DNA from: Xylanimonas cellulosilytica DSM 15894
GTDB taxonomy: Bacteria; Actinomycetota; Actinomycetes; Actinomycetales; Cellulomonadaceae
Length of the DNA stretch: 64,000 bases
Assembly (NCBI RefSeq): GCF_000024965.1
Contig: NC_013530.1
Span: 1,302,001 to 1,366,000 of the forward strand
Direction: 5' to 3'
This document shows, piece by piece, positions 10,834-19,886 of this stretch (positions within the stretch are counted from its first letter, which is position 1; every line of letters starts with the position of its first letter). The notes beneath the pieces are model-generated. The model made no database searches, was not told the DNA's origin, and worked only from the letters and a program-made list of their open reading frames with translations. A program made the position numbers and the translations under genes.

Positions 10834-11868
10834 ATGGACATCGATATGACCACGCTGCGACTGCTCGAGCGTGAGCGGGACCTCAGCCTGGACGTGCTGG
10901 TCGAGGCGATCGAGTCGGCGCTGCTGCACGCGTACCACCGCACCCCCGACGCCTACGCCAAGGCGCGCGTCGAGGTGGACCGCCGCACCGGGCACGTGAC
11001 CGTGTGGGCACGCGAGGAGTTCCGCACGCCCGACCCCAGCGACCCCGAGGGCCGCCCGCTCGTCGAGCTGGGCCCCGAGTTCGACCACACCCCGCAGGAC
11101 TTCGGCCGCATCGCCACCGCCACGGCCCGGCAGGTCATCGTCCAGCGGCTGCGTGACGCCGAGGACGACCAGGTGCTCGGCCTGTTCCGCGGCAAGGAGG
11201 GCGAGGTCATCGCGGGCGTCATCCAGCAGGGGCGTGACCCGCGCGTCGTGCTGGTGGACGTCGGCGGCACGGAGGCCGTGCTGCCGCCCCACGAGCAGGT
11301 GCCCACCGAGGAGTACGTGCACGGTGAGCGCCTGCGCGCCTACGTCGTCGAGGTCGCCCGCGGGGCCAAGGGCGCACAGGTGACGCTCAGCCGCACGCAC
11401 CCGGGCCTCGTGCGCAAGCTGTTCGAGCTCGAGGTCCCCGAGGTCGCCGACGGGTCCGTCGAGATCACCGCGATCGCGCGTGAGGCCGGCCACCGGTCCA
11501 AGGTCGCGGTGCGCTCGCGGGTCCAAGGGCTCAACGCCAAGGGCGCCTGCATCGGCCCGATGGGCGCGCGCGTCCGGGCCGTCATGGCGGAGCTGCACGG
11601 CGAGAAGATCGACATCGTCGACCACTCGGACGACCCGGCCCGGTTCGTGGCCAACGCGCTGTCCCCGGCGCGCGTGACGTCGGTCACCGTCGTCGACGAG
11701 GACGCGCGGGCGGCACGTGCCGTCGTCCCCGACTACCAGCTCTCGCTCGCCATCGGCAAGGAGGGCCAGAACGCCCGGCTCGCCGCCAAGCTCACCGGCT
11801 GGCGCATCGACATCCGCTCGGACGAGGCCGCCGACCCGGTCGCCGCGGCGGGTGCCGACGCCTCGTGA
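10834..11868 (+). CDS. nusA: transcription termination/antitermination factor NusA
   Basis: 344 aa RNA polymerase-associated factor affecting pausing, termination and antitermination. Order of domains: N-terminal RNAP-binding domain (about 1-125), S1 domain (about 130-200, [20 protein letters not shown]), then two KH domains (SKVAVRSR... and [19 protein letters not shown]). The acidic repeats of E. coli NusA are absent, as is usual in actinobacteria. The ATG at 10834 follows the rimP stop after one base and has AGGAGGG about 8 nt upstream; a second ATG at 10846 is possible. Translational coupling to rimP is likely. Confidence 0.95.
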   Translation: MDIDMTTLRLLERERDLSLDVLVEAIESALLHAYHRTPDAYAKARVEVDRRTGHVTVWAREEFRTPDPSDPEGRPLVELGPEFDHTPQDFGRIATATARQVIVQRLRDAEDDQVLGLFRGKEGEVIAGVIQQGRDPRVVLVDVGGTEAVLPPHEQVPTEEYVHGERLRAYVVEVARGAKGAQVTLSRTHPGLVRKLFELEVPEVADGSVEITAIAREAGHRSKVAVRSRVQGLNAKGACIGPMGARVRAVMAELHGEKIDIVDHSDDPARFVANALSPARVTSVTVVDEDARAARAVVPDYQLSLAIGKEGQNARLAAKLTGWRIDIRSDEAADPVAAAGADAS

Positions 11869-11902
11869 CGCCGTCGGGCGGACGGCGGTGACGCCACGGC
11901 CG

Positions 11903-12271
11903 ATGCCCGGTAACCCGTCGGCGCGCGCTAGACTGTCGGCGACCGGGCCGCGCGCCCAGGATCCTGCGCACTCCCGCACCCCCTCACCGGCACCCGCTGT
12001 CGGACCGGTGCGCACGTGCATCGGATGCCGGGAGCGTGACCTGCGGTCGGTACTCCTGAGGCTGGTCCTCGTGCACGACGCTCGATCCGAGAACGCTCGG
12101 GTCGTGGTCGACGAGCGCAAGGCCCTGCCGGGTCGCGGCGCCTGGGTTCATCCCACCACCGCGTGCCTGGACCTCGCCGTCCGGCGGCGGGCCGTGCCGC
12201 GCGCACTGCGCGTGACCGTCCCGCTCGACCTGACGCAGGTCAGGCAGCACCTGGAGAGCATCGACCGTTGA
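11903..12271 (+). CDS. ylxR: YlxR family (DUF448) RNA-binding protein
   Basis: The conserved part begins at RTCIGCRERDLRSVLLRLV and continues to GRGAWVHPTTACLDLAVRRRAVPRALR, the typical 80-90 residue YlxR core with its CxxC-like start. YlxR members between nusA and infB bind RNA, and some modulate RNase P or act as nucleoid-associated regulators. The start is uncertain. ATG 11903 gives 122 aa, GTG 11888 five residues more, and GTG 12008 a 87-residue protein matching the conserved core. The in-frame leader is Pro/Ala-rich and overlaps a promoter-like TAGACT (about 11929-11934), so the short form is a real possibility. Confidence 0.85.
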   Translation: MPGNPSARARLSATGPRAQDPAHSRTPSPAPAVGPVRTCIGCRERDLRSVLLRLVLVHDARSENARVVVDERKALPGRGAWVHPTTACLDLAVRRRAVPRALRVTVPLDLTQVRQHLESIDR

Positions 12272-12463
12272 CACGGTCACAGCGCGCCCGCACGAGCTGC
12301 GGGCCGCGTCCCGACCGGGGCATCGAAACCCCCCGGCCGCACACAAGTACGTCGACAAGGAAGCGGGTCAGAAGCCGATGGGCACCCGATGAGTCCCCAG
12401 CGATGAGTACTCGGTACTAACGACGGTCCACCCTGTCTTGGGGAGGGCCGAGACAGGAGAGAA
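12272..12463 (+). promoter_or_regulatory. 192-nt infB leader region with a conserved-looking short stretch
   Basis: This gap upstream of infB holds a short reading frame ending in HKYVDKEAGQKPMGTR (12342-12392), then a small inverted repeat AGTAC-TCG-GTACT (12406-12418), then the infB ribosome-binding site AGGAGAG. The middle part is less GC-rich than the flanking genes. The frame has no clear start codon and overlaps the end of ylxR, so I treat it as a leader RNA or relic rather than a gene. Confidence 0.4.
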
Positions 12464-15319
12464 GTGGCGAAGGTCCGCGTGCACGAGCTTGCCAAAGAGC
12501 TCGGCGTGACGAGCAAGGCCCTGCTGGACGATCTGAAGGCCGCCGGAGAGTTTGTCCGGTCGGCGTCCTCGACGCTCGAGGCGCCGGTCGAGCGCATGAT
12601 CCGCGAGAAGCACAAGAGCACCGCTGCGCCGGCCCCTGCGGCCGCGCCGGCCGCTCCTGCGCGGAAGGCTGCCGCCCCCGCGGCGCCGACCCCGGCCCGT
12701 CCGGCTCCCGCCCCCCAGGCTGCGACCCCCGAGGCTCCGGCCCCGGCGGCTCCCGCTGCCCCCGCACCCGCCCCGGCTCCGGCCGCGCAGGAGGCTCCGG
12801 CCCGCCCGGCGCAGCCGCGCCCTGCCGGCGCCCCCGGCCCGCGTCCGGGCGCCCCGCGTCCCGCCGCCGGCGGGGACCGTGGTGCCCGCCCCGGTGCTGC
12901 GCGCCCGGGCAACAACCCGTTCGCCCCCTCGCAGGGCATGCCGCGTCAGGGCGCTCGCCCCGGCTCCGGTGAGCGCTCCCCGCGTCCGGGCAACAACCCC
13001 TTCGCCACGAGCCAGGGGATGCCGCGTCCGGGTCAGCGCCCGGAGCGCAACGACAACGCGCCCGCGGCCTCGGCCGGCGAGCGTCCGGGCGGTCCCCGTC
13101 CGGGCGGCCCTCGTCCCGGTGGCCCGCGTCCGGCGGCGCCCCGTCCCGGCGGTGGCGCGCGTCCGAACCCGGGCATGATGCCCGGCCGTACGTCCATGCC
13201 GCGTCCGGGCGAGCGCCCGGCACCCGGCGGTGCGGGCGGCGGTGGCGGCCGCGGTCGTCCCGGTGGCGGCGGCGGGTACGCCGGTCGCCCCGGCGGTGGC
13301 GGCCCCGGTGGCGCACCCGGTGGTGGCGGCGGTTTCGCCGGTCGCCCCGGTGGCGGTGGCCGTGGTGGCGCCGGTCGTGGTTCCACGCAGGGTGCGTTCG
13401 GCCGCGCAGGTGGCCGTCCCGTCCGTGGGCGGAAGTCGAAGCGCGCGAAGCGGCAGGAGTTCGAGGCGATGCAGGCGCCGTCGCTGGGCGGCGTGTCCGT
13501 CCCGCGCGGTTCGGGCGACACCGTCGTCCGCCTGCGTCAGGGTGCCTCGCTCAACGACTTCGCGGACAAGATCGACGCCAACCCCGCGTCGCTCGTGACC
13601 GTGCTCTTCCACCTCGGTGAGATGGCGACGGCGACGCAGTCGCTCGACGAGGCCACCTTCGGTGTGCTCGGCGAGGAGCTCGGCTACAAGATCGAGATGG
13701 TCTCGGCCGAGGAGGAGGACCGCGAGCTGCTCGGGGCCTTCAGCATCGACCTGGACGCCGAGCTCGAGGCCGAGGGCGACGAGGACCTGCAGCCGCGTCC
13801 GCCGGTCGTGACCGTCATGGGTCACGTCGACCACGGCAAGACCAAGCTCCTCGACGCCATCCGGTCCACGGACGTCGTCGCGGGCGAGGCCGGTGGGATC
13901 ACCCAGCACATCGGTGCCTACCAGATCCGTACCGAGCACGAGGGCAACGAGCGTGCCATCACGTTCATCGACACCCCGGGTCACGAGGCGTTCACCGCCA
14001 TGCGTGCTCGTGGTGCCCAGGTCACGGACATCGCGATCCTCGTGGTCGCGGCCGACGACGGCGTGATGCCTCAGACGATCGAGGCGCTCAACCACGCCCA
14101 GGCGGCCGGTGTGCCGATCGTGGTCGCGGTCAACAAGGTCGACAAGGAGGCTGCGAACCCGGCGAAGATCCGCCAGCAGCTCACCGAGTACAACCTGGTG
14201 GCCGAGGAGTACGGCGGCGACACCATGTTCGTCGACGTCTCGGCGAAGAACCGGATGGGCATCGACAGCCTCCTCGAGGCCGTCCTGCTCACCGCGGACG
14301 CGTCGCTCGACCTGCGTGCCAACCCGGACAAGGACGCGCGCGGTGTCGCGATCGAGGCCAACCTCGACCGCGGTCGCGGTGCCGTGGCCACGGTCCTGGT
14401 GCAGTCCGGCACGCTCGAGGTCGGCGACGCGATCGTCGCTGGCACGGCCCACGGCCGCGTGCGTGCGATGTTCGACGAGCACGGCGAGTCCGTGACCGCC
14501 GCCGAGCCGGCCCGCCCGGTCCAGGTGCTCGGTCTCTCGTCGGTGCCGAGCGCCGGTGACACCTTCCTGGTGGCCCCGGACGAGCGCACCGCCCGTCAGA
14601 TCGCCGAGAAGCGCGAGGCCGCCGAGCGTGCCGCCCTCCTGGCCAAGCGCCGCAAGCGCATCAGCCTCGAGGACTTCACCAAGGCGCTCGAGCAGGGCAA
14701 GGTCGAGACCCTCAACCTCGTCATCAAGGGTGACGTGTCCGGTGCCGTCGAGGCACTCGAGGACGCGCTGCTCAAGATCGACGTCGGCGAGGAGGTGTCG
14801 CTCAACGTCATCCACCGCGGTGTCGGTGCCGTGACGCAGAACGACGTGAACCTGGCCACGGTCGACTCGGCCGTGATCATCGGCTTCAACGTCAAGTTCG
14901 GCGAGCGCGTCGAGGAGCTGGCCGACCGCGAGGGCGTCGAGGTCAAGTTCTACTCGGTCATCTACCAGGCGATCGAGGACGTCGAGTCGGCCCTCAAGGG
15001 CATGCTCAAGCCGGAGTACGAGGAGGTCCAGCTCGGGACCGCGGAGATCCGCCAGGTCTTCCGTTCCTCGAAGTTCGGCAACATCGCCGGTTCGATCATC
15101 CGCTCGGGCACCATCCGACGGAACTCGAAGGCGCGCGTCCTGCGCGGCGGAAAGGTCGTCGGGGACAACCTCACGATCGAGTCGCTGCGTCGCGAGAAGG
15201 ACGACGTCACCGAGGTCCGCGAGGGCTTCGAGTGCGGTATCGGCCTCGGGTCGTATAACGACGTCACCGAGGGCGACATCATCGAGACGTTCGAGATGCG
15301 CGAGAAGCCGCGTTCCTGA
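12464..15319 (+). CDS. infB: translation initiation factor IF-2
   Basis: 951 aa GTPase that brings fMet-tRNA to the 30S subunit and promotes 50S joining. The N-terminal IF2N motif ([20 protein letters not shown]) is followed by about 270 residues of low-complexity Ala/Pro then Gly/Arg/Pro sequence, containing repeats such as [10 protein letters not shown] second IF2N-like segment comes next, then the G domain with GHVDHGKT at residues 453-460, DTPGHEAF and NKVDKE, and the C-terminal domains. The GTG start at 12464 has AGGAGAG just upstream. The long disordered region is typical of actinobacterial IF-2. Confidence 0.97.
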   Translation: MAKVRVHELAKELGVTSKALLDDLKAAGEFVRSASSTLEAPVERMIREKHKSTAAPAPAAAPAAPARKAAAPAAPTPARPAPAPQAATPEAPAPAAPAAPAPAPAPAAQEAPARPAQPRPAGAPGPRPGAPRPAAGGDRGARPGAARPGNNPFAPSQGMPRQGARPGSGERSPRPGNNPFATSQGMPRPGQRPERNDNAPAASAGERPGGPRPGGPRPGGPRPAAPRPGGGARPNPGMMPGRTSMPRPGERPAPGGAGGGGGRGRPGGGGGYAGRPGGGGPGGAPGGGGGFAGRPGGGGRGGAGRGSTQGAFGRAGGRPVRGRKSKRAKRQEFEAMQAPSLGGVSVPRGSGDTVVRLRQGASLNDFADKIDANPASLVTVLFHLGEMATATQSLDEATFGVLGEELGYKIEMVSAEEEDRELLGAFSIDLDAELEAEGDEDLQPRPPVVTVMGHVDHGKTKLLDAIRSTDVVAGEAGGITQHIGAYQIRTEHEGNERAITFIDTPGHEAFTAMRARGAQVTDIAILVVAADDGVMPQTIEALNHAQAAGVPIVVAVNKVDKEAANPAKIRQQLTEYNLVAEEYGGDTMFVDVSAKNRMGIDSLLEAVLLTADASLDLRANPDKDARGVAIEANLDRGRGAVATVLVQSGTLEVGDAIVAGTAHGRVRAMFDEHGESVTAAEPARPVQVLGLSSVPSAGDTFLVAPDERTARQIAEKREAAERAALLAKRRKRISLEDFTKALEQGKVETLNLVIKGDVSGAVEALEDALLKIDVGEEVSLNVIHRGVGAVTQNDVNLATVDSAVIIGFNVKFGERVEELADREGVEVKFYSVIYQAIEDVESALKGMLKPEYEEVQLGTAEIRQVFRSSKFGNIAGSIIRSGTIRRNSKARVLRGGKVVGDNLTIESLRREKDDVTEVREGFECGIGLGSYNDVTEGDIIETFEMREKPRS

Positions 15320-15325
15320 TGTGAC

Positions 15326-15390
15326 CGGTGGTTGAGCCTGTCGAACCCACGCCCGCACCCGCGGGGTGGTTTCGGCAGGCTCGACCACCG
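15326..15390. repeat. palindromic repeat pair (REP-like) between infB and rbfA
   Basis: Two copies of the window's dispersed unit in opposite orientation: forward at 15326-15349 and reverse at 15367-15390. Each has end arms close to GGTGGTT/AACCACC around the core GAGCCTGTCGA; the reverse copy is slightly diverged (TTCGGCAGGCTCG). The pair can fold into one long hairpin. It lies inside the operon, upstream of the rbfA ribosome-binding site. Confidence 0.75.
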
Positions 15391-15420
15391 TTCTCGTCCC
15401 GGCCCGGAAAGGACCCCCAC

Positions 15421-15864
15421 GTGAACACCGAGAACCCGCGCGCCAAGCGGCTCGCCGACCGCATCAAGGTCATCGTCGCGCAGATGCTCGACACCCGGAT
15501 CAAGGACCCGCGCCTCGGGTTCGTCACCGTCACCGACGTGCGCGTGACGGGGGACCTGCAGATGGCGTCGGTCTTCTACACCGTCTACGGCTCCGACGAG
15601 GAGCGCGCCGGCACGGCCGCCGCGCTCGAGAGCGCCAAGGGCCTGATCCGCTCGGAGGTCGGCAAGCAGACGGGCATCCGCCTGACGCCGACGATCGAGT
15701 TCCACCTCGACACCGTCCCGGAGACGTCCGCGCACCTGACGGCGGCCCTCGACGAGGCCCGCCGCCGCGACGAGGAGCTGGCCGCGCTGCGCGCGGGCAA
15801 GCACTACGCGGGGGACGAGGACCCGTACCGCCACAAGGACGACCTCGACGAGGCCGAGGGCTGA
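15421..15864 (+). CDS. rbfA: ribosome-binding factor A
   Basis: 147 aa cold-shock and 30S maturation factor acting on the 5' end of 16S rRNA. It shows the single KH-like fold signature: [23 protein letters not shown] near the start, [21 protein letters not shown], then a basic/acidic tail ([15 protein letters not shown]). The GTG at 15421 follows AAAGGA by about 8 nt; the frame is open further upstream only through the repeat element. It overlaps nothing and ends one base before the truB start, so it is likely coupled to truB. Confidence 0.94.
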   Translation: MNTENPRAKRLADRIKVIVAQMLDTRIKDPRLGFVTVTDVRVTGDLQMASVFYTVYGSDEERAGTAAALESAKGLIRSEVGKQTGIRLTPTIEFHLDTVPETSAHLTAALDEARRRDEELAALRAGKHYAGDEDPYRHKDDLDEAEG

Positions 15865-15865
15865 C

Positions 15866-16843
15866 GTGCCGGTGGGCGTGGACGGGGGCACGGAACGCCC
15901 GGCGCGTCGGCCCCGGCGCCCCACGGCCCAGGACGGCTTCGTGATCGTCGACAAGCCCGCGGGCTGGACGAGTCACGACGTCGTCGGCAAGGTGCGGTGG
16001 CTCGCGGGCACCCGCAAGGTCGGTCACGCAGGGACGCTCGACCCGATGGCCACGGGCGTGCTCGTCGTCGGCATCGGACGAGCCACCCGCCTGCTCACCT
16101 ACGTCGTCGGCGCCGACAAGGCGTACGACGCGACGATCCGGCTCGGCGTCGGCACCACGACCGACGACGCCGAGGGTGAGGTCGTGGCCACGCCCGGGTT
16201 CACCGGGACGGCGGACGACGACGCCCTGCGGGCCGCGGTCGCGGACCTGACCGGCGACATCCTCCAGGTCCCCACCACCGTCTCGGCGATCAAGGTCGAC
16301 GGGAAGCGCGCCTACGCCCTCGCGCGGGCCGGCCAGGAGGTCGAGCTCAAGGCGCGCCCGGTCACCGTCCGCGAGCTCACGGTCCGCGCCGCCCGGGCGA
16401 CGTCCGCCGCGGGCACCCCTGTCCTCGACCTCGACGTCACCGCCGTCGTCACCTCCGGCACCTACGTGCGCGCCCTCGCGCGCGACCTGGGCGCCGCGCT
16501 CGGCACCGCCGGACACCTCACCGCGCTGCGGCGCACGCGCGTCGGCGGGCACACGCTCGACGACGCCCGCACGCTCGACGACATGGCCGCGCAGGCCGAC
16601 GCCGACGGCACGCTCGCCACCATCCCGATGGCGCAGGCCGCCGCCGCTCACCTGCCGGTGCGCGAGCTCACCGACGACGAGACCCGTGACCTGGGCTTCG
16701 GTCGCTGGGTCGCCCCGACAGGTCGGCCCGGAACGGTGGCGGGCGTGGCACCCGACGGGACCCTGACGGCCCTCCTGGAGGACACCCGCCGCCAGGGCCA
16801 ACCCCTGGCCAAGCCGGTCCTGGTCCTCACCCCGGCCCCCTGA
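15866..16843 (+). CDS. truB: tRNA pseudouridine(55) synthase
   Basis: 325 aa enzyme that isomerises U55 in the T-loop of tRNAs. The catalytic aspartate is D59 in GHAGTLDPMATGVL; KPAGWTSHDVV precedes it and the conserved YVRALARDLG follows. The C-terminal part (from about residue 250) resembles the actinobacterial TruB-C/PUA-like extension. The GTG at 15866 is one base after the rbfA stop. It closes the rimP-truB cluster; the 204-nt gap after it leads to an unrelated coiled-coil gene. Confidence 0.95.
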   Translation: MPVGVDGGTERPARRPRRPTAQDGFVIVDKPAGWTSHDVVGKVRWLAGTRKVGHAGTLDPMATGVLVVGIGRATRLLTYVVGADKAYDATIRLGVGTTTDDAEGEVVATPGFTGTADDDALRAAVADLTGDILQVPTTVSAIKVDGKRAYALARAGQEVELKARPVTVRELTVRAARATSAAGTPVLDLDVTAVVTSGTYVRALARDLGAALGTAGHLTALRRTRVGGHTLDDARTLDDMAAQADADGTLATIPMAQAAAAHLPVRELTDDETRDLGFGRWVAPTGRPGTVAGVAPDGTLTALLEDTRRQGQPLAKPVLVLTPAP

Positions 16844-17047
16844 CCGGCCCTCTCCCCGCGAGATAGTCCGGAGCGTTCGACGCGCTCGTCGGCTCCCGCC
16901 TGCCGGCACGCCCGAGTCCGGACCGGGGCGCGCTGTCGACACCGGGACCCGCGACCTGCAGTGATGCCGCGGGTGATTTCCGCATTCAGCCGATGCTGCA
17001 GCGCCAAGGCCCCTCAGGGCAGACTTCACCGCTGCTATGAACTCCCC

Positions 17048-18097
17048 ATGACAAAGGCAACCGCACCCACGCGCCTTGGCGTGTTCCGACGGCACAAGAT
17101 CCTCACGGCAGTGGGTGGCACGACGGCGCTGGTCGTCGTGCTGGGCATCGCGGGCACGCTTGCCGGCAACGACGCCGCGGCGATCGCGGCGGTGGTCGAG
17201 AAGTCGCAGGTGACCTCGGCGAGCATCGACACCGCGTCGAGCGACCTGTCCGACGCCCTCGAAGAGGCCAGGATCCTGGCCGACCAGACGAGCGACGAGA
17301 TCGCCGATCCCGCGCACCACGACGGCCTGCTGGAGGCGATCGAGGCGGCGGAGGCCGTGGCCGCCGAGCAGGCCGCACAAGCGACCACCGAGATGACGCT
17401 CGAGGAGGCCGAAGCGGCGCACGCCGGCGCGCTGGCGCTGCTGGCCAGGCTGGACACGGCCCGTGACCCGCTGCGCGCGGCGATGGACGCCGCATCGCAG
17501 TCGCACCAGACGTACCTCGCCGAGGCCCTCACCGAGGCCAAGGCTCGGCACGCCGACTCCCAGGCGGCGCTGGCGCTGACGATGCCCGCCGCGGAACAGG
17601 TCCTCGCCGAGTCGGAGGGCAAGGTCGGCGACGACGCGGTGCGCACCGCGCTGCGTGCGGCGCTCGACGACGCGCAGTCGGCGTCGGCCGCCCTCACCGA
17701 GGAGGTCTACACGTCCTACCGCGACGCCGCGACGAGGAACGAGGAGGCCGACCGCGAGGTGGCGGCCGCGAGCGGTGCCGTCACCGCTGCGGTGGACGCC
17801 AAGGCCGCCGCCGACAAGGCAGCCGCGGAGAAGGCGGCTGCGGAGAAGGCCGCGGCCGAGAAGGCGGCTGCGGAGAGGGCAGCCGCGGAGAGGGCGGCTG
17901 CGGAGAAGGCCGCCGCTGAGGCGAGGGCTTCGTCCGCCTCTTCCGCGGGGTCGTCGCAGCAGGCGCCGTCGGGCGGCAGCGCGTACTACAAGAACTGCAC
18001 CGCCGCGCGGAATGCAGGAGCGGCACCGGTCCGTGTGGGCGAACCTGGCTACGGAAGGCACCTCGACCGGGACGGTGACGGCATCGGCTGCGAGTAG
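17048..18097 (+). CDS. membrane-anchored coiled-coil protein with C-terminal Excalibur calcium-binding domain
   Basis: 349 aa. After a basic N-terminus (FRRHK) there is one hydrophobic segment (about 20-40), acting as a signal anchor or uncleaved signal. Next comes a long Ala/Glu-rich helical region (about 45-300) ending in near-perfect KAAAEKAAAEKAAAE/RAAAE repeats. An ASSASSAGSSQQAPSG linker leads to a C-terminal Excalibur motif with YKNCTAARNAG and DRDGDGIGCE, the EF-hand-like DxDxDG loop and paired cysteines. Excalibur domains occur in extracellular surface proteins. The gene splits the usual truB-ribF neighbourhood. Function is unknown; a cell-wall-associated stalk carrying a Ca2+-binding tip is a reasonable inference. 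Confidence 0.8.
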   Translation: MTKATAPTRLGVFRRHKILTAVGGTTALVVVLGIAGTLAGNDAAAIAAVVEKSQVTSASIDTASSDLSDALEEARILADQTSDEIADPAHHDGLLEAIEAAEAVAAEQAAQATTEMTLEEAEAAHAGALALLARLDTARDPLRAAMDAASQSHQTYLAEALTEAKARHADSQAALALTMPAAEQVLAESEGKVGDDAVRTALRAALDDAQSASAALTEEVYTSYRDAATRNEEADREVAAASGAVTAAVDAKAAADKAAAEKAAAEKAAAEKAAAERAAAERAAAEKAAAEARASSASSAGSSQQAPSGGSAYYKNCTAARNAGAAPVRVGEPGYGRHLDRDGDGIGCE

Positions 18098-18192
18098 CCG
18101 TCCCGCGGCGGAGTCGCGGGGCACCACCTGCGGTTGCGTACCCTGGATCGTGCCGGCCGTCGCCGGCGTCCCGGAGACGAGGAGCAGCGCGC

Positions 18193-19185
18193 GTGCAGGT
18201 GTGGCATGACCTGGCCCAGGCCGTCGAGGCCTTCGCCGTCGGTGTAGGGGACGGCGGGCACACGTCCGCGGTCGTGACGATCGGCAACTTCGACGGCGTG
18301 CACCGCGGCCACCAGGCCGTGCTGGGGCGCGTGGTCGGGCTCGCACGTGCGGACGACCGCGCCGCGGTCGCCCTGACGTTCGACCCGCACCCCGCGCAGG
18401 TGCACCGGCCCGACGCCGCCCCCGAGCTGCTCACCGGGCTGACCGACAAGCTCGCGCTCATGGCCGAGACCGGTCTGGACGGCGTCCTCGTGGTGCCGTA
18501 CACGCTCGAGCTCGCCGCGCTCACCCCGGACGAGTTCGTCACGCGCTACCTCGTGGAGGCGCTGCGCGCGCGCACCGTCGTCGTCGGGCACGACGTGCGG
18601 TTCGGCAAGGACAACAGCGGCAACCTCGCCTCGATGGTCGACCTCGGCGGGGTGCACGGGTTCGAGGTCGTGGCGGTCGACGACATCGGTCTCTCCCGGC
18701 TGCGCACCCCGGGTGGCAGCGCCCGCTGGTCGAGCTCCGCGGCCCGGCTCCTGCTCGCCGAGGGTGACGTCGCCGGAGCCGCCGCGATCCTCGGGCGGCC
18801 CCACCGCCTGCGCGGCGTCGTCGTGCACGGGGACGCGCGCGGCCGCCTGCTGGGCTTCCCGACGGCGAACCTCGGTCGCATCAGCGGCATGGTCCCTGCC
18901 GACGGCGTCTACGCGGGTCGGCTGCTGCGACCCTCGCTCGACGACGCCCACCCCGACCGCGACCTGCCCGCCGCCGTGTCGGTCGGCACCAACCCCACGT
19001 TCGACGGCGTCGACCGCCGCGTCGAGGCTTACGTGCTGGACCGCGACGACCTCGACCTCTACGACGAGGAGGTCGTCGTCGAGCTCGTGGACCGCCTGCG
19101 CCCCACGCTGCGGTTCGACGGCGTCGACGCGCTCGTCGCCCAGATGCACGACGACGTCGACCGCGCACGGGGCATCCTCGGCTGA
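18193..19185 (+). CDS. ribF: bifunctional riboflavin kinase / FAD synthetase
   Basis: 330 aa enzyme making FMN from riboflavin and FAD from FMN. The N-terminal nucleotidyltransferase domain carries TIGNFDGVHRGHQAVL (about 32-47) and the ISSTRIR-like SSSAARLLL region. The C-terminal flavokinase domain carries GDARGRLLGFPTANL and GVYAG, then SVGTNPTFDG. GTG 18193 follows GACGAGGAG; a TACCCT at 18139-18144 may be its -10 box, giving a short leader. It precedes rpsO by 161 nt. Confidence 0.95.
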   Translation: MQVWHDLAQAVEAFAVGVGDGGHTSAVVTIGNFDGVHRGHQAVLGRVVGLARADDRAAVALTFDPHPAQVHRPDAAPELLTGLTDKLALMAETGLDGVLVVPYTLELAALTPDEFVTRYLVEALRARTVVVGHDVRFGKDNSGNLASMVDLGGVHGFEVVAVDDIGLSRLRTPGGSARWSSSAARLLLAEGDVAGAAAILGRPHRLRGVVVHGDARGRLLGFPTANLGRISGMVPADGVYAGRLLRPSLDDAHPDRDLPAAVSVGTNPTFDGVDRRVEAYVLDRDDLDLYDEEVVVELVDRLRPTLRFDGVDALVAQMHDDVDRARGILG

Positions 19186-19256
19186 CGGACGCAGCGGTGA
19201 TGCCATCGCCCGGTGTGGAGCCCGTCACGGCGGTCGGCGCGACCGGGCCGCGCTGG

Positions 19257-19262
19257 TAGGAT
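19257..19262 (+). promoter_or_regulatory. candidate -10 box of rpsO
   Basis: TAGGAT 84 nt upstream of the rpsO start would give a leader of about 75-80 nt, long enough for the S15 autoregulatory fold known for rpsO in other bacteria. No clear -35 box is seen. Confidence 0.3.
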
Positions 19263-19346
19263 GACCAGGCCGTATGACGGCCGCGGATCCAGAGCGCCCG
19301 GTGGAACAGCCCCGGTGCACCGCGCAACGACACCGAGGAGAGCCAC

Positions 19347-19616
19347 ATGCCGCTCGACAACGCCACCAAGAAGGCGATCATCACCGAGTACGCCACCCAC
19401 GAGGGTGACACCGGCTCGCCCGAGGTGCAGATCGCGCTCCTCACGCAGCGCATCAAGGACCTGACGGAGCACCTGAAGGCCCACAAGCACGACCACCACT
19501 CGCGTCGCGGCCTGCTCCTGCTGGTCGGCCAGCGCCGTCGCCTCCTGGGCTACCTCCAGAAGATCGACATCGCCCGCTACCGCGCGCTCATCGAGCGTCT
19601 GGGCCTGCGTCGCTGA
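19347..19616 (+). CDS. rpsO: 30S ribosomal protein S15
   Basis: 89 aa, the standard length. The sequence holds the S15 signature [16 protein letters not shown] and [19 protein letters not shown], which contact 16S rRNA helices and organise the central domain of the 30S subunit. An AGGAGAG lies 6-7 nt before the ATG. It stands between ribF and pnp, the conserved actinobacterial order, and a strong hairpin follows it. Confidence 0.97.
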   Translation: MPLDNATKKAIITEYATHEGDTGSPEVQIALLTQRIKDLTEHLKAHKHDHHSRRGLLLLVGQRRRLLGYLQKIDIARYRALIERLGLRR

Positions 19617-19680
19617 CACATCTCGACCCAGCCGCCTGCCCGCCTCCGGCGGGACACGCGCGTCGCTGATTCAGCGCCAC

Positions 19681-19715
19681 ACCGGCCCGGTCCCTCTCGC
19701 TGGGGCCGGGCCGGT
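19681..19715. terminator. strong stem-loop between rpsO and pnp
   Basis: A 14-bp stem (19681-19694 with 19702-19715, one G-T wobble) closes a 7-nt loop. In many bacteria the rpsO-pnp spacer carries a terminator and an RNase III-processed hairpin used for PNPase autoregulation; either role fits here. The remaining ~170 nt to pnp holds no gene. Confidence 0.65.
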
Positions 19716-19886
19716 CTGGTGAGATGGTCCACGTACCATCACCCGATTTCGTAGAACACTCGCGCCGAGCCTCCGCCCGGTCCTCGGTAGTGGCCTCCCG
19801 AACGCGTCCGCCCCCGGCGGGCCGCCGTCGGTGGGCCTCGATCGAAGACCGCCGGGGTCGGCGCCCCGCAGAGAAGGAGGGCACCC

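Noticed and set aside
17810-17930. Tandem repeat as a mobile element or satellite
   Set aside because: It is an in-frame KAAAE/RAAAE amino-acid repeat within the coiled-coil gene.
15530-18346. Minus-strand open frame opposite rbfA-truB and the Excalibur gene
   Set aside because: Shadow frame; the plus-strand genes there are unambiguous.
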